Below are positions 50,241 to 57,330 of a stretch of DNA of 64,000 bases, piece after piece. This DNA is from Rhodoferax_B ferrireducens_A (GTDB lineage Bacteria > Pseudomonadota > Gammaproteobacteria > Burkholderiales > Burkholderiaceae_C). Under the pieces are notes generated by a model. The model saw only the letters and a list, made by a program, of their open reading frames with translations, did not search any database and was not told where the DNA came from. The stretch lies in the NCBI RefSeq assembly GCF_031458075.1, contig NZ_JAVDXT010000001.1, positions 558,001 through 622,000 of the forward strand, given 5' to 3'. Every line of letters begins with the position of its first letter. Within the stretch, counting starts at the first letter, position 1. The position numbers were made by a program, and so were the translations under genes.

Positions 50241-51170
50241 ATGAATAAAGGATTTCACGTGGACCGCTTTTTGTTGATGACATGCTTCGCCCGTGCCGTT
50301 GAGACGGGCAGCTTCTCCGCTGCGGGCCGCGACTTGGGCTTGGGACAGCCAAACGTCAGCCGCTATGTGGCGGCACTGGAAGACCATCTGCAAACGCGGC
50401 TGCTGCACCGGTCGACGCGCAAGCTTGCCCTCACGCCTGAGGGGGAACGCTACTACGCGGAAGCCCGGCGAATTCTTGACGCCGTGGAAGAATCAGAGTC
50501 GTCGTTCAGGGAGAACGTCAACCCCTCCGGATTGCTGCGTGTTGCCTGTCCGACCGCGCTGAGCTATGCATTTGTGTTGCCGCATGTGCCCGCCTTCCTG
50601 GAGCGCTATCCAGGATTGACGCTGGACCTCCAGACCAATGACCGCTACGTGAATCTGGTCGATGAGGGGGCTGAACTCGCGATTCGGATCGGGCATTTGG
50701 AAGACAGCGCACTGCGTGCGCGCAGCATAGGTTTGTTCAAACGCGTGTGCGTTGCCAGCAAAGGATATCTGGCCAAACGTGGAGTCCCCGCTGCTCCCGA
50801 CGATCTACGCGGGCACGATTGCGTGGTCTACACCCTGCTGTCGTCTGGTGCCACCTGGCGTTTCAGGGATACCGAAGTTCCGGTCACAGGCAGGCTTCGG
50901 GTCAGCTCACCCGAGGCCGCACGCGAATCTGTCAACGCGGGGCTAGGGGTCGGCCTTGGCCCGGAATGGTTGTTCGAAGACGGGCTGAAGAACGGTAATT
51001 TGCAATTGCTGCTGACAGAATATGACGCCCCGCCTGTGCCGATACAAATCATTTATGTGGCGAACAGACTTCTTCCGAAGCGGGCCATCGTCTTCATGGA
51101 TTTCATCGCCGAAGCATTTTCGAAGGTTCCGGCACTCAACGTCCCCCATGAGCGGCCTCTAGTGCGATAA
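50241..51170 (+). CDS. LysR-family transcriptional regulator
   Basis: This encodes 309 aa. N-terminal HTH: Phe-Ala-Arg-Ala-Val-Glu-Thr-Gly-Ser-Phe-Ser-Ala-Ala-Gly-Arg-Asp-Leu-Gly-Leu-Gly-Gln-Pro-Asn-Val-Ser-Arg. Effector domain from ~90 (Gly-Leu-Leu-Arg-Val-Ala-Cys-Pro-Thr) and Asn-Ala-Gly-Leu-Gly-Val-Gly-Leu-Gly-Pro-Glu-Trp. CrgA/DsdC-like group. The gap to the divergent SDR gene contains an AT-rich near-palindrome (TATATTTGAATATAT, 50209-50223), a likely binding site. Lower GC than the core genes: part of the accessory insert. Confidence 0.95.
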   Translation: MNKGFHVDRFLLMTCFARAVETGSFSAAGRDLGLGQPNVSRYVAALEDHLQTRLLHRSTRKLALTPEGERYYAEARRILDAVEESESSFRENVNPSGLLRVACPTALSYAFVLPHVPAFLERYPGLTLDLQTNDRYVNLVDEGAELAIRIGHLEDSALRARSIGLFKRVCVASKGYLAKRGVPAAPDDLRGHDCVVYTLLSSGATWRFRDTEVPVTGRLRVSSPEAARESVNAGLGVGLGPEWLFEDGLKNGNLQLLLTEYDAPPVPIQIIYVANRLLPKRAIVFMDFIAEAFSKVPALNVPHERPLVR

Positions 51171-51362
51171 GGGGGCTTCCGCTGTCTTCAAACCTTTCCG
51201 CCCCCTCTGATTGCCTTTCACTGCAACTTTTACCGGTGCGCCGGCACGGATCGTCTTGACATCTGAGGCACTTCGAAGCGAGCCCTAGCCAGGACTTGCG
51301 GCGAACGGTGCGCCTTGGTCTCGGTTAGTCTTCACAGACTCCACTCCCTGTTTTCTGCCCCC

Positions 51363-51983
51363 ATGAAGCCGAACCCTCTCCCCCTGAACCTGTACGTCGT
51401 CGACGACGACGAAGCGGTGCGCCGCTCGCTCGGTCTGTTGCTGTTGTCGCGTGGCCATGCGGTGCAGGCCTTTGCTTCCGGCGAGGCATTTCTGGCCGGT
51501 GTCGACCCGCAGCGGCCAGGCTGCGCGATCCTCGATCTGCGTCTCGGCGATATCAGCGGGCTGCAGGTGTTCGAGACGCTGCGCGCGCAGCAGAGCCCGC
51601 TGGTGGTGGTGTTTTTGTCCGGCCATGGCGATATCGCCATGGCGGTGGAGGCGGTGCAGCAGGGCGCTTTCGGCTGGCTGGAGAAGCCTTGCAACGACGA
51701 GCGCCTGTTGGCCAGCGTGGCCCAGGCCCTGCAGAAGGCCAGCGCCATTGCTGCCGAGCAGCAAGCCCGACAGGCCGCGCAAGCACTGTGGAGCAAGCTG
51801 ACGCCGCGCGAGATGCAGGTCGCGCGCCTGGTAGCCGAGGGCAAGCCGAACAAGCGCATCGCGCTGGACCTGGCGCCGCTGGAGCTGCGCACCGTGGAGA
51901 CGCACCGCGCCCATGTGTTCGCCAAACTGGGCCTGTCGAACAGCCACGAGCTGGAGCGATTTTTGCGCGAGCACGCGCTTTAG
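51363..51983 (+). CDS. FixJ-type response regulator (REC-LuxR HTH)
   Basis: This encodes 206 aa. Receiver ~10-125: Val-Val-Asp-Asp-Asp-Glu-Ala, phospho-Asp in Cys-Ala-Ile-Leu-Asp-Leu-Arg-Leu, Leu-Ser-Gly-His-Gly-Asp-Ile, Glu-Lys-Pro. LuxR/GerE HTH at the C-terminus (Leu-Thr-Pro-Arg-Glu-Met-Gln-Val-Ala, Asn-Lys-Arg-Ile-Ala, Thr-Val-Glu-Thr-His-Arg). High GC and codon use are like the core genome, unlike both neighbours. Best explained as the partner of the orphan kinase at 44950. Its target may be the palindrome before the carrier gene at 55943. Confidence 0.95.
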   Translation: MKPNPLPLNLYVVDDDEAVRRSLGLLLLSRGHAVQAFASGEAFLAGVDPQRPGCAILDLRLGDISGLQVFETLRAQQSPLVVVFLSGHGDIAMAVEAVQQGAFGWLEKPCNDERLLASVAQALQKASAIAAEQQARQAAQALWSKLTPREMQVARLVAEGKPNKRIALDLAPLELRTVETHRAHVFAKLGLSNSHELERFLREHAL

Positions 51984-52032
51984 AACGTGTTCAAGGTCTT
52001 TGGGGACCCCAAAAGACCTTGAACACGTTCTT
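51982..52032. repeat. Long palindrome after the response-regulator gene
   Basis: AGAACGTGTTCAAGGTCTTT followed by GGGG pairs with CCCC then AAAAGACCTTGAACACGTTCT: 24-25 bp arms with one bulge, starting inside the stop codon. No T-run, so not a simple terminator. Palindromes of this kind are dispersed extragenic elements in this family; it marks the left edge of the second accessory insert. Confidence 0.7.
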
Positions 52033-52140
52033 AGGGCTACGCTGAATAAGCTCCCTCAAAGCACCCACCGGTGTTGACGACCGAGCGATTTGACCCATAC
52101 AGCTAGGTGGCCAAAGAACCTCTGCTGTGGCCCTTTGGGT

Positions 52141-52175
52141 CGGATTTTTGGGCCTTTCGGCCCGCCTGCCGTCCT
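52141..52175. repeat. Imperfect direct repeat, left copy
   Basis: CGGATTTTTGGGCCTTTCGG followed by CCCGCCTGCCGTCCT. The near-identical right copy is at 55750-55783. They bracket the TetR/flavoprotein/hydrolase/SDR block. Internally GGGCC/GGCCC can form a stem. Confidence 0.55.
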
Positions 52176-52204
52176 CATCGCGACCTCAGGCCGCATTGTG
52201 GAGC

Positions 52205-52837
52205 CTACGCGCCGTAGGCCGCCAGGAAGACCCGTACGGCTTCGCGCAGAAGAGCCTTGTTTTCCCGCGAATCCGGCATCTCGAGCTTCAGCAGTCCGCG
52301 GATGTGCCCGGAGCCCAGGAACATCGACAGGAACAGGTCCGCTGCCTGAAGCGGGTTCTGCACCTTGAGCGTGCCCGTAGAGTGGGCACGGCGCAGGTAT
52401 GCAGCCAGCTCGTTGTTCGCCCGTTCCGGGCCTTCCTTGTAGAACGCACGGCAGGCTTCCGGCTGCGCTCCCGCGACGCCGTAGACAGCGCGCAACGCGC
52501 CCAGGGCGTCCCCGCGCGCTAGTGCGAGAAACCGTGTGCCGATCGCCAGCAGCGCCTCTTCAGGCTGGTCTGGGTCCAGCGCCCTGGCACCCGGTACGCC
52601 AGCCACCACCGGCTCCGTCCTGTCGCGCACGACCGCCTGGAACAGCTTCTCCTTGGAGCCGAAGTTGTTGTACACGGTCATCTTGGACACACCGGCGTCC
52701 GCGGCGATGGCATCCACGCTGGCACGCTCCAGGCCATGCTCGTTGAAGTGCCTTTGCGCCGCTTCCAGGACGCGCCGCACGCGCTCGGGATCGCGCGGCC
52801 GCCCGCGTTGGGGCTTGGGAGTGGGGGCTGGGGCCAT
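52205..52837 (-). CDS. TetR-family transcriptional repressor
   Basis: This encodes 210 aa. HTH: Val-Leu-Glu-Ala-Ala-Gln-Arg-His-Phe...Ala-Ser-Val-Asp-Ala-Ile-Ala-Ala-Asp-Ala-Gly-Val-Ser-Lys-Met-Thr-Val-Tyr-Asn-Asn-Phe-Gly-Ser-Lys-Glu. C-terminal ligand domain of the AcrR_C type. Divergent from the flavoprotein gene. A perfect TGTACT-N4-AGTACA operator and a sigma70 promoter lie in the 96-nt gap, so it very likely represses that operon and itself. Confidence 0.95.
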   Translation of the reverse strand: MAPAPTPKPQRGRPRDPERVRRVLEAAQRHFNEHGLERASVDAIAADAGVSKMTVYNNFGSKEKLFQAVVRDRTEPVVAGVPGARALDPDQPEEALLAIGTRFLALARGDALGALRAVYGVAGAQPEACRAFYKEGPERANNELAAYLRRAHSTGTLKVQNPLQAADLFLSMFLGSGHIRGLLKLEMPDSRENKALLREAVRVFLAAYGA

Positions 52838-52854
52838 GGGTGGATTTAGTGGAC

Positions 52855-52883
52855 TTGACAGTTTATTATATGAGCCCTACATT
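52855..52883 (+). promoter_or_regulatory. Sigma70 promoter of the flavoprotein operon
   Basis: TTGACA (52855-52860), 17-nt spacer, TACATT (52878-52883), reading towards the gene at 52934. Consensus -35, good -10 and ideal spacing. Confidence 0.65.
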
Positions 52884-52885
52884 AC

Positions 52886-52901
52886 TGTACTCATTAGTAC
52901 A
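52886..52901. promoter_or_regulatory. TetR-type operator
   Basis: TGTACTCATTAGTACA: perfect 6-bp inverted repeat with a 4-nt centre, starting 2 nt after the -10 box, where repressor binding would block transcription start. Ideal for the divergently encoded TetR protein. Confidence 0.7.
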
Positions 52902-52933
52902 ATATTTAATCAGCCCACAAGGAGTCCATCACC

Positions 52934-53827
52934 ATGAATGACGTCATCATCATCGGCGGCAGTTTTGCCGGCCTCGCCGCCGCCCTGCAGCTCGGCCGTG
53001 CCCGCCGCAAGGTCACCGTTCTCGATACCGGCCGGCCACGCAATCGTTTCGCCGGCCACTCGCATGGCCTGCTAGGCCACGATCACAAGCCACCGCTGGA
53101 CATCCTGGCCGAGGCACGGCAGCAACTGGCGCGCTATCCAACGATCAGGCTGGTCAATGCCCGGGCCGAGAGCGTCTCTGGCGCCATCGACGATTTCTCC
53201 GTCGTTACTGACGATAGCGAATGCCTAAGGGCACGTCGCCTGATTCTGAGCTATGGCGTCGTCGACCAGATGCCCAGTGTTCCGGGCTTTGCCGAAAGCT
53301 GGGGCACGTCCATCGTGCCCTGCCCCTATTGCGACGGCTTTGAAGTCGCCGGCCAGCATTGGGGCGTCCTCTGGTCCGGCCCGCAGTCGCACCAATCCGT
53401 CAGGCTGTTCCGCGATTGGACCGACAAGTTGACTGTCTTCGCCGATGGCCACGACATTGCGCCCGATATCCGGGCCGATCTGGCTGGCCGCAACATCCCT
53501 GTGGTCGATGGACGGATCGTGGAGATCGCCCATCACAAGGGCCATATCGCCACCGTCAATCTCGATACCGGCCGCAATATCGCGGTCGACATCCTGTTCG
53601 CCCATCCGCGCAACAAGCCGTCCGCAAGCGTGCATGCATCACTGGGCCTGGCCACGGTCGATACGCCCACCGGCATCGTCCTCAAGATCGACGAGCGCCG
53701 CCAGACCAGCATGCCCGGCATCTATGCCGCCGGCGACCTTACGACGCCCTTCTTGCCCTCGGTCACCCAGGCATCCTCGCAGGGTGCGATGGCGGGCATC
53801 TTCGCCCAGCAGTCGATGCTGGTTTGA
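52934..53827 (+). CDS. Thioredoxin-reductase-like FAD/NAD(P) oxidoreductase
   Basis: This encodes 297 aa. FAD-binding Val-Ile-Ile-Ile-Gly-Gly-Ser-Phe-Ala-Gly-Leu, redox-active Cys-Pro-Tyr-Cys-Asp-Gly-Phe-Glu (CxxC, ~136-139), and C-terminal Gly-Ile-Tyr-Ala-Ala-Gly-Asp-Leu-Thr-Thr. The NAD(P) loop is weaker (Leu-Trp-Ser-Gly-Pro-Gln instead of Gly-Gly-Gly-Asp-Ser/Ala), so cofactor use may be altered; similar proteins include dithiol oxidases such as HlmI/GliT-like enzymes. AAGGAG 8 nt upstream of ATG. First gene of the TetR-controlled set. Confidence 0.9.
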   Translation: MNDVIIIGGSFAGLAAALQLGRARRKVTVLDTGRPRNRFAGHSHGLLGHDHKPPLDILAEARQQLARYPTIRLVNARAESVSGAIDDFSVVTDDSECLRARRLILSYGVVDQMPSVPGFAESWGTSIVPCPYCDGFEVAGQHWGVLWSGPQSHQSVRLFRDWTDKLTVFADGHDIAPDIRADLAGRNIPVVDGRIVEIAHHKGHIATVNLDTGRNIAVDILFAHPRNKPSASVHASLGLATVDTPTGIVLKIDERRQTSMPGIYAAGDLTTPFLPSVTQASSQGAMAGIFAQQSMLV

Positions 53828-53837
53828 GAAGACACAC

Positions 53838-54680
53838 ATGGAGTTCGAACACGTCACCTTCGACCTGCCGCACGGCAGCTTTCACGCGCTGCAGGGTGGT
53901 GATCCCCATGGTCGGCCGACGCTTGTCTTGCACGGCTTCCCGGACCATCCGCCGACCGCAAAGCCCTTCCTTGCCGAGCTCGGTCGCCGTGGACGTCGCG
54001 TCGTCGCCCCCTGGCTTCGCGGTTACGCCCCGTCCCCGACTGCGGGGCCGTTCGACATGGCGGCCCTCACCGGCGACGTGCTAGCGCTGATCGACCGCTG
54101 GTCTCCCGGGCGAGCCGTCGAGTTGATTGGCCACGACTGGGGTGGTGCGATCACATACGATGTCTGCGTCACCGCGCCGGAGCGGATCGAACGCGCAGTC
54201 ACGCTGGCATTTCCCCACCCACTGACGTTTCTGAGCCAGCCGCGCCTCGCTCAGCTACGCCGGAGCTGGTACATGGGGCTCTTCCAGCTGCCGGGAAGCG
54301 GCTGGATCGCCAGCGCCCGAGATCTCGCCCTCATCGACCACCTATGGCGTCAGTGGTCGCCCGGCCTCTCGCTCGATCCAGCTCTCCAGGCGGAGCTGCA
54401 CGAGACCCTGCGGGCGAGCATGCCTGCGCCCTTGCGCTACTACCGAGGGCTGCTGCGGCCTGGCATGCTTGGGGCGATGCGCCGCCTGTCTCAGCCGATC
54501 GCGGTGCCCCTGCTGCAGCTCCACGGTGCAGACGACGGCTGCATCCTCCCCCAGCAGGTCGACGACCGACATCGGTTCGCCGCATCGCACGCGCTGGAAG
54601 TCGTCCCCGACGTCGGTCACTTCCTGCACATCGAGGCCCCCGAGGCGATCGCGGAACGGATCGCGGCATGGGGCGAGTAG
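53838..54680 (+). CDS. Alpha/beta hydrolase (epoxide-hydrolase-like)
   Basis: This encodes 280 aa. Oxyanion motif Val-Leu-His-Gly-Phe-Pro-Asp-His, nucleophile elbow Gly-His-Asp-Trp-Gly-Gly (Asp nucleophile, as in epoxide hydrolases and dehalogenases), catalytic Asp region Leu-His-Gly-Ala-Asp-Asp-Gly, and Val-Gly-His-Phe-Leu-His. Ten nt after the flavoprotein stop: same operon. A duplicate of its last ~50 nt is found at 55645-55695. It probably opens an epoxide or ester of a xenobiotic. Confidence 0.9.
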   Translation: MEFEHVTFDLPHGSFHALQGGDPHGRPTLVLHGFPDHPPTAKPFLAELGRRGRRVVAPWLRGYAPSPTAGPFDMAALTGDVLALIDRWSPGRAVELIGHDWGGAITYDVCVTAPERIERAVTLAFPHPLTFLSQPRLAQLRRSWYMGLFQLPGSGWIASARDLALIDHLWRQWSPGLSLDPALQAELHETLRASMPAPLRYYRGLLRPGMLGAMRRLSQPIAVPLLQLHGADDGCILPQQVDDRHRFAASHALEVVPDVGHFLHIEAPEAIAERIAAWGE

Positions 54681-54810
54681 TGTCCTTTCAGCCCTGCGAA
54701 AAGAAGCCTCGAACGAAGCCCCTCCACGACGGGAAGTGACCGGGCTGATGCTCGGCCTCACCAAAGAAACGTCCATCCCTCTGAAAGTAAAGAAAAAGGA
54801 AGCAATCCTT

Positions 54811-55626
54811 ATGAATACGACTAATCCTGGCGTCGCCCTGGTGACCGGCGCATCCTCTGGCATCGGTCTCGCCACTGCCAAAGCCTTGCGGAATGCGGGC
54901 TTTCGGGTGTTCGGAACGAGCCGCCGCGCCGCCGCGGAGAGATCCGACGGTATTACTATGCTGGCCTGTGACGTTACCGACGATGGGTCCGTGGCGAAAC
55001 TGGTCGAGCGGGTCCTGGCCGAGGCCGGCCGCATCGATCTGCTCGTCAACAATGCCGGCATGGGTTTGCTTGGCGCCGCAGAGGAGTCCTCGACGGCCCA
55101 GGCGCAGGCGCTATTCGACGTCAATGTCTTTGGGGTTCTACGCGTGACCAGGGCGGTGCTACCGGCCATGCGCCAGCAGAGAAAAGGCAGAATCATCAAT
55201 GTGAGTTCGGTGCTGGGCTTGATCCCGGCTCCCTATTCCGCCGTGTATGCGTCGACCAAGCATGCCATCGAAGGCTATTCTGAATCGCTTGACCACGAGC
55301 TTCGCACCTTTGGCATTCGTGTCGTGTTGGTCGAACCCGCCTATACAAGGACGGCATTTGAAGACAACCTCGCCAAGCCAGACCTATTGCTTGACATCTA
55401 TGACGCCACGCGCGCCAGCATGGATGTGATCAATAAGAAAGCGATAGAAGCCGGCGACGCCCCGGAAGTCGTCGCCAGGACGATTGTCGAAGCGGCGACC
55501 ACGATCGTTCCAAAGACACGCTACGCGGCGGGAACAATGGCGCGACGGGTCAGTCTTTTGCGCCGTTTCGTCCCTGAATCCGCGTTCGACAAGAGTCTTC
55601 GAAAGCAGTACGGATTGCCGGTCTGA
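54811..55626 (+). CDS. SDR-family oxidoreductase
   Basis: This encodes 271 aa. Val-Thr-Gly-Ala-Ser-Ser-Gly-Ile-Gly, Leu-Leu-Val-Asn-Asn-Ala-Gly-Met-Gly, Asn-Val-Ser-Ser-Val, Tyr-Ala-Ser-Thr-Lys-His-Ala-Ile-Glu-Gly-Tyr (YxxxK). Group resembling 17-beta-hydroxysteroid/retinol-type SDRs with a long C-terminal helix region. Start 54811 (MNTTNPG) has AAGGA 10 nt upstream and gives the family N-terminus. Gap to the hydrolase 130 nt. GC is lower than the core genome. Confidence 0.93.
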   Translation: MNTTNPGVALVTGASSGIGLATAKALRNAGFRVFGTSRRAAAERSDGITMLACDVTDDGSVAKLVERVLAEAGRIDLLVNNAGMGLLGAAEESSTAQAQALFDVNVFGVLRVTRAVLPAMRQQRKGRIINVSSVLGLIPAPYSAVYASTKHAIEGYSESLDHELRTFGIRVVLVEPAYTRTAFEDNLAKPDLLLDIYDATRASMDVINKKAIEAGDAPEVVARTIVEAATTIVPKTRYAAGTMARRVSLLRRFVPESAFDKSLRKQYGLPV

Positions 55627-55644
55627 CGACGATGAACATCCTGC

Positions 55645-55695
55645 TCATCGAGGCCCCAAGCGATCGCGGAACGGATCGTGGCATGGGCTGAGTAG
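55645..55695 (+). pseudogene. Duplicated 3' end of the alpha/beta hydrolase gene
   Basis: Matches 54629-54680 almost base for base (CATCGAGGCCCC, GCGATCGCGGAACGGATCG, GGCATGGG, GAGTAG) with about four differences. It encodes the last ~15 codons including the stop. It lies just past the SDR stop, so the SDR gene is flanked by a repeat of the hydrolase end: a recombination or duplication scar. Confidence 0.7.
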
Positions 55696-55749
55696 CGGAT
55701 CACTTGTCCAGGCAGAAGTCAGGGCCGTCGACAAGCTTGAGGTTGGGGC

Positions 55750-55783
55750 CGGGTTTTCGGGCCTTCGGCCCGCTTGCCGTCCT
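55750..55783. repeat. Imperfect direct repeat, right copy
   Basis: CGGGTTTTCGGGCCTTCGG followed by CCCGCTTGCCGTCCT; counterpart of 52141-52175 with about three substitutions and one deletion. Confidence 0.55.
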
Positions 55784-55816
55784 GGACCTTGATCAGCATG
55801 GACTTAGGTAATTACC

Positions 55817-55836
55817 CCTGCGTAAAGCTACGCAGG
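55817..55836. promoter_or_regulatory. Palindrome before the carrier gene, candidate response-regulator site
   Basis: CCTGCGTA, loop AAGC, TACGCAGG: perfect 8-bp arms 107 nt before the MHS carrier start, preceded by AATTACCC. TAC/GTA-type palindromes are usual targets of FixJ/LuxR-type regulators, so the regulator at 51363 may bind here. Inference only. Confidence 0.45.
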
Positions 55837-55942
55837 CGGCACGTGGATTGCTACGGACGACAGCCCGGTTGGGCCGACGCACACTGGCTCCATCGGTTCG
55901 AACGGCCGCCGCAGGCCGTGGCCGGAGACAAGGACCTCCACC

Positions 55943-57268
55943 ATGAGTGCAATCCCGCAGCACGCCGCCTCGGCGGCCAGCGCATCCACACCCTATACCT
56001 TTGAAGAAAAGCGCAAACGCATCTTCGCCATCGTTGCCGCGTCCTCGGGCAATCTGGTGGAGTGGTTTGACTTCTACATCTACGCCTTCTGCGCCATCTA
56101 CTTTGCGCCGGCGTTCTTCCCCAAGTCCGACCCCACGGCCCAGCTGCTGAACACCGCCGGCGTGTTTGCCGCGGGCTTCCTGATGCGCCCCATCGGCGGC
56201 TGGATCTTTGGCCGGCTGGCGGACCGCAAGGGCCGCAAGACCTCGATGGTGGTGTCGGTGGTGATGATGTGCGCCGGCTCGCTGCTGATCGCCTGCCTGC
56301 CCACCTATGCCAGCATCGGGGCCATGGCACCGGTGCTGCTGCTGACGGCACGCCTGCTGCAGGGCCTGTCGGTGGGCGGCGAATACGGCACCACTGCCAC
56401 CTATATGAGCGAGGTGGCGATGCGCGGCCAGCGCGGCTTTTACTCGTCTTTCCAATACGTCACGCTCATCGGCGGCCAGTTGCTGGCGGTGCTGGTGGTC
56501 GTCATCCTGCAGCAACTGCTGGACGAGGTCGAGCTGAAAAGCTGGGGCTGGCGTATTCCGTTCGTGCTGGGCGCGTTGACCGCCGTGGTGGCGCTGATGC
56601 TGCGCCGCACGCTGCACGAAACCACCACCGCGCAGACGCGCAATTCCAAGGGCGCCGGCAGCGTGGCCGAGCTGCTGAAGAACCACAAGCGTGCGCTCTT
56701 GGTGGTGCTGGGCTATACCGCCGGCGGCTCGCTGGTGTTCTACACCTTCACCACCTATATGCAGAAGTACCTGGTGAACTCGGCCGGCATGTCGATCAAG
56801 ACCGCCAGCAATGTGATGACCGCCTGCCTGTTCCTCTACATGTGCATGCAGCCGCTGTTCGGCGCCCTGTCGGACCGCATCGGCCGGCGCAACAACATGC
56901 TGCTGTTCGGTGCGCTGGGCACGCTGATGACGGTGCCCATCCTCACCACGCTGCAGAGCGTGACCAGCCCGCTGCTGGCCGGGGTGTTGATCACCGTCGC
57001 GCTGGCGGTCGTCAGCTTCTACACCTCGGTAGGCGGCATCGTGAAGGCCGAGATGTTCCCGCCCGAGGTGCGCGCGCTGGGCGTGGGCCTGTCGTATGCG
57101 GTGGGCAATGCGATCTTCGGCGGCAGTGCCGAGTACGTGGCGCTGGGCCTGAAGACTATGGGCTATGAGTCCTACTTCTACTGGTATGTCACCGGCATGA
57201 TGGTGCTGGCCTTTGCCGTCAGCCTGCTGCTGCCGCGCCAGGCGACGTACCTGCATGACGACCATTGA
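55943..57268 (+). CDS. MHS-family MFS transporter (alpha-ketoglutarate permease-like)
   Basis: This encodes 441 aa with 12 membrane segments. Metabolite:H+ symporter signatures: Gly-Asn-Leu-Val-Glu-Trp-Phe-Asp-Phe-Tyr-Ile-Tyr in helix 1, Arg-Pro-Ile-Gly-Gly...Gly-Arg-Leu-Ala-Asp-Arg-Lys-Gly-Arg-Lys in loop 2-3, and Arg-Leu-Leu-Gln-Gly-Leu-Ser-Val-Gly-Gly-Glu-Tyr-Gly-Thr. Closest to KgtP (2-oxoglutarate:H+). Imports a di- or tricarboxylate in the inner membrane. Promoter palindrome upstream; probably controlled by the kinase/regulator pair at 44950 and 51363. Confidence 0.95.
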   Translation: MSAIPQHAASAASASTPYTFEEKRKRIFAIVAASSGNLVEWFDFYIYAFCAIYFAPAFFPKSDPTAQLLNTAGVFAAGFLMRPIGGWIFGRLADRKGRKTSMVVSVVMMCAGSLLIACLPTYASIGAMAPVLLLTARLLQGLSVGGEYGTTATYMSEVAMRGQRGFYSSFQYVTLIGGQLLAVLVVVILQQLLDEVELKSWGWRIPFVLGALTAVVALMLRRTLHETTTAQTRNSKGAGSVAELLKNHKRALLVVLGYTAGGSLVFYTFTTYMQKYLVNSAGMSIKTASNVMTACLFLYMCMQPLFGALSDRIGRRNNMLLFGALGTLMTVPILTTLQSVTSPLLAGVLITVALAVVSFYTSVGGIVKAEMFPPEVRALGVGLSYAVGNAIFGGSAEYVALGLKTMGYESYFYWYVTGMMVLAFAVSLLLPRQATYLHDDH

Positions 57269-57269
57269 C

Positions 57270-57330
57270 GAAATCGGCCTCTGGCGCAGGTTCTACCGGC
57301 GCCAGCTGCTATCAAAACAGTAGTTTTAAC
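57270..57330. repeat. Intergenic repeat, copy 9
   Basis: GAAATCGGCCTCTGGCGCAG, then TTCTACCGGCGCCAGCTGCT, then ATCAAAACAGTAGTTTT. CTGGCGC and GCGCCAG pair. It sits exactly between the carrier and the convergent LysR gene and is the nearest to consensus. Confidence 0.9.

Larger units (their letters stand above)
55627..55942. other. Intergenic region with insertion scar and carrier promoter
   Basis: 316 nt without a gene. It holds a duplicate fragment of the hydrolase 3' end (55645-55695), the right copy of the direct repeat (55750-55783) and a palindrome (55817-55836). The change of character at about 55785 probably marks the end of the second insert. Confidence 0.55.

Noticed and set aside
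55652..55836. Insertion-sequence ends around the second insert
   Set aside because: Repeats are present, but there is no transposase and no short terminal inverted repeats with target duplication, so an IS call is not supported.
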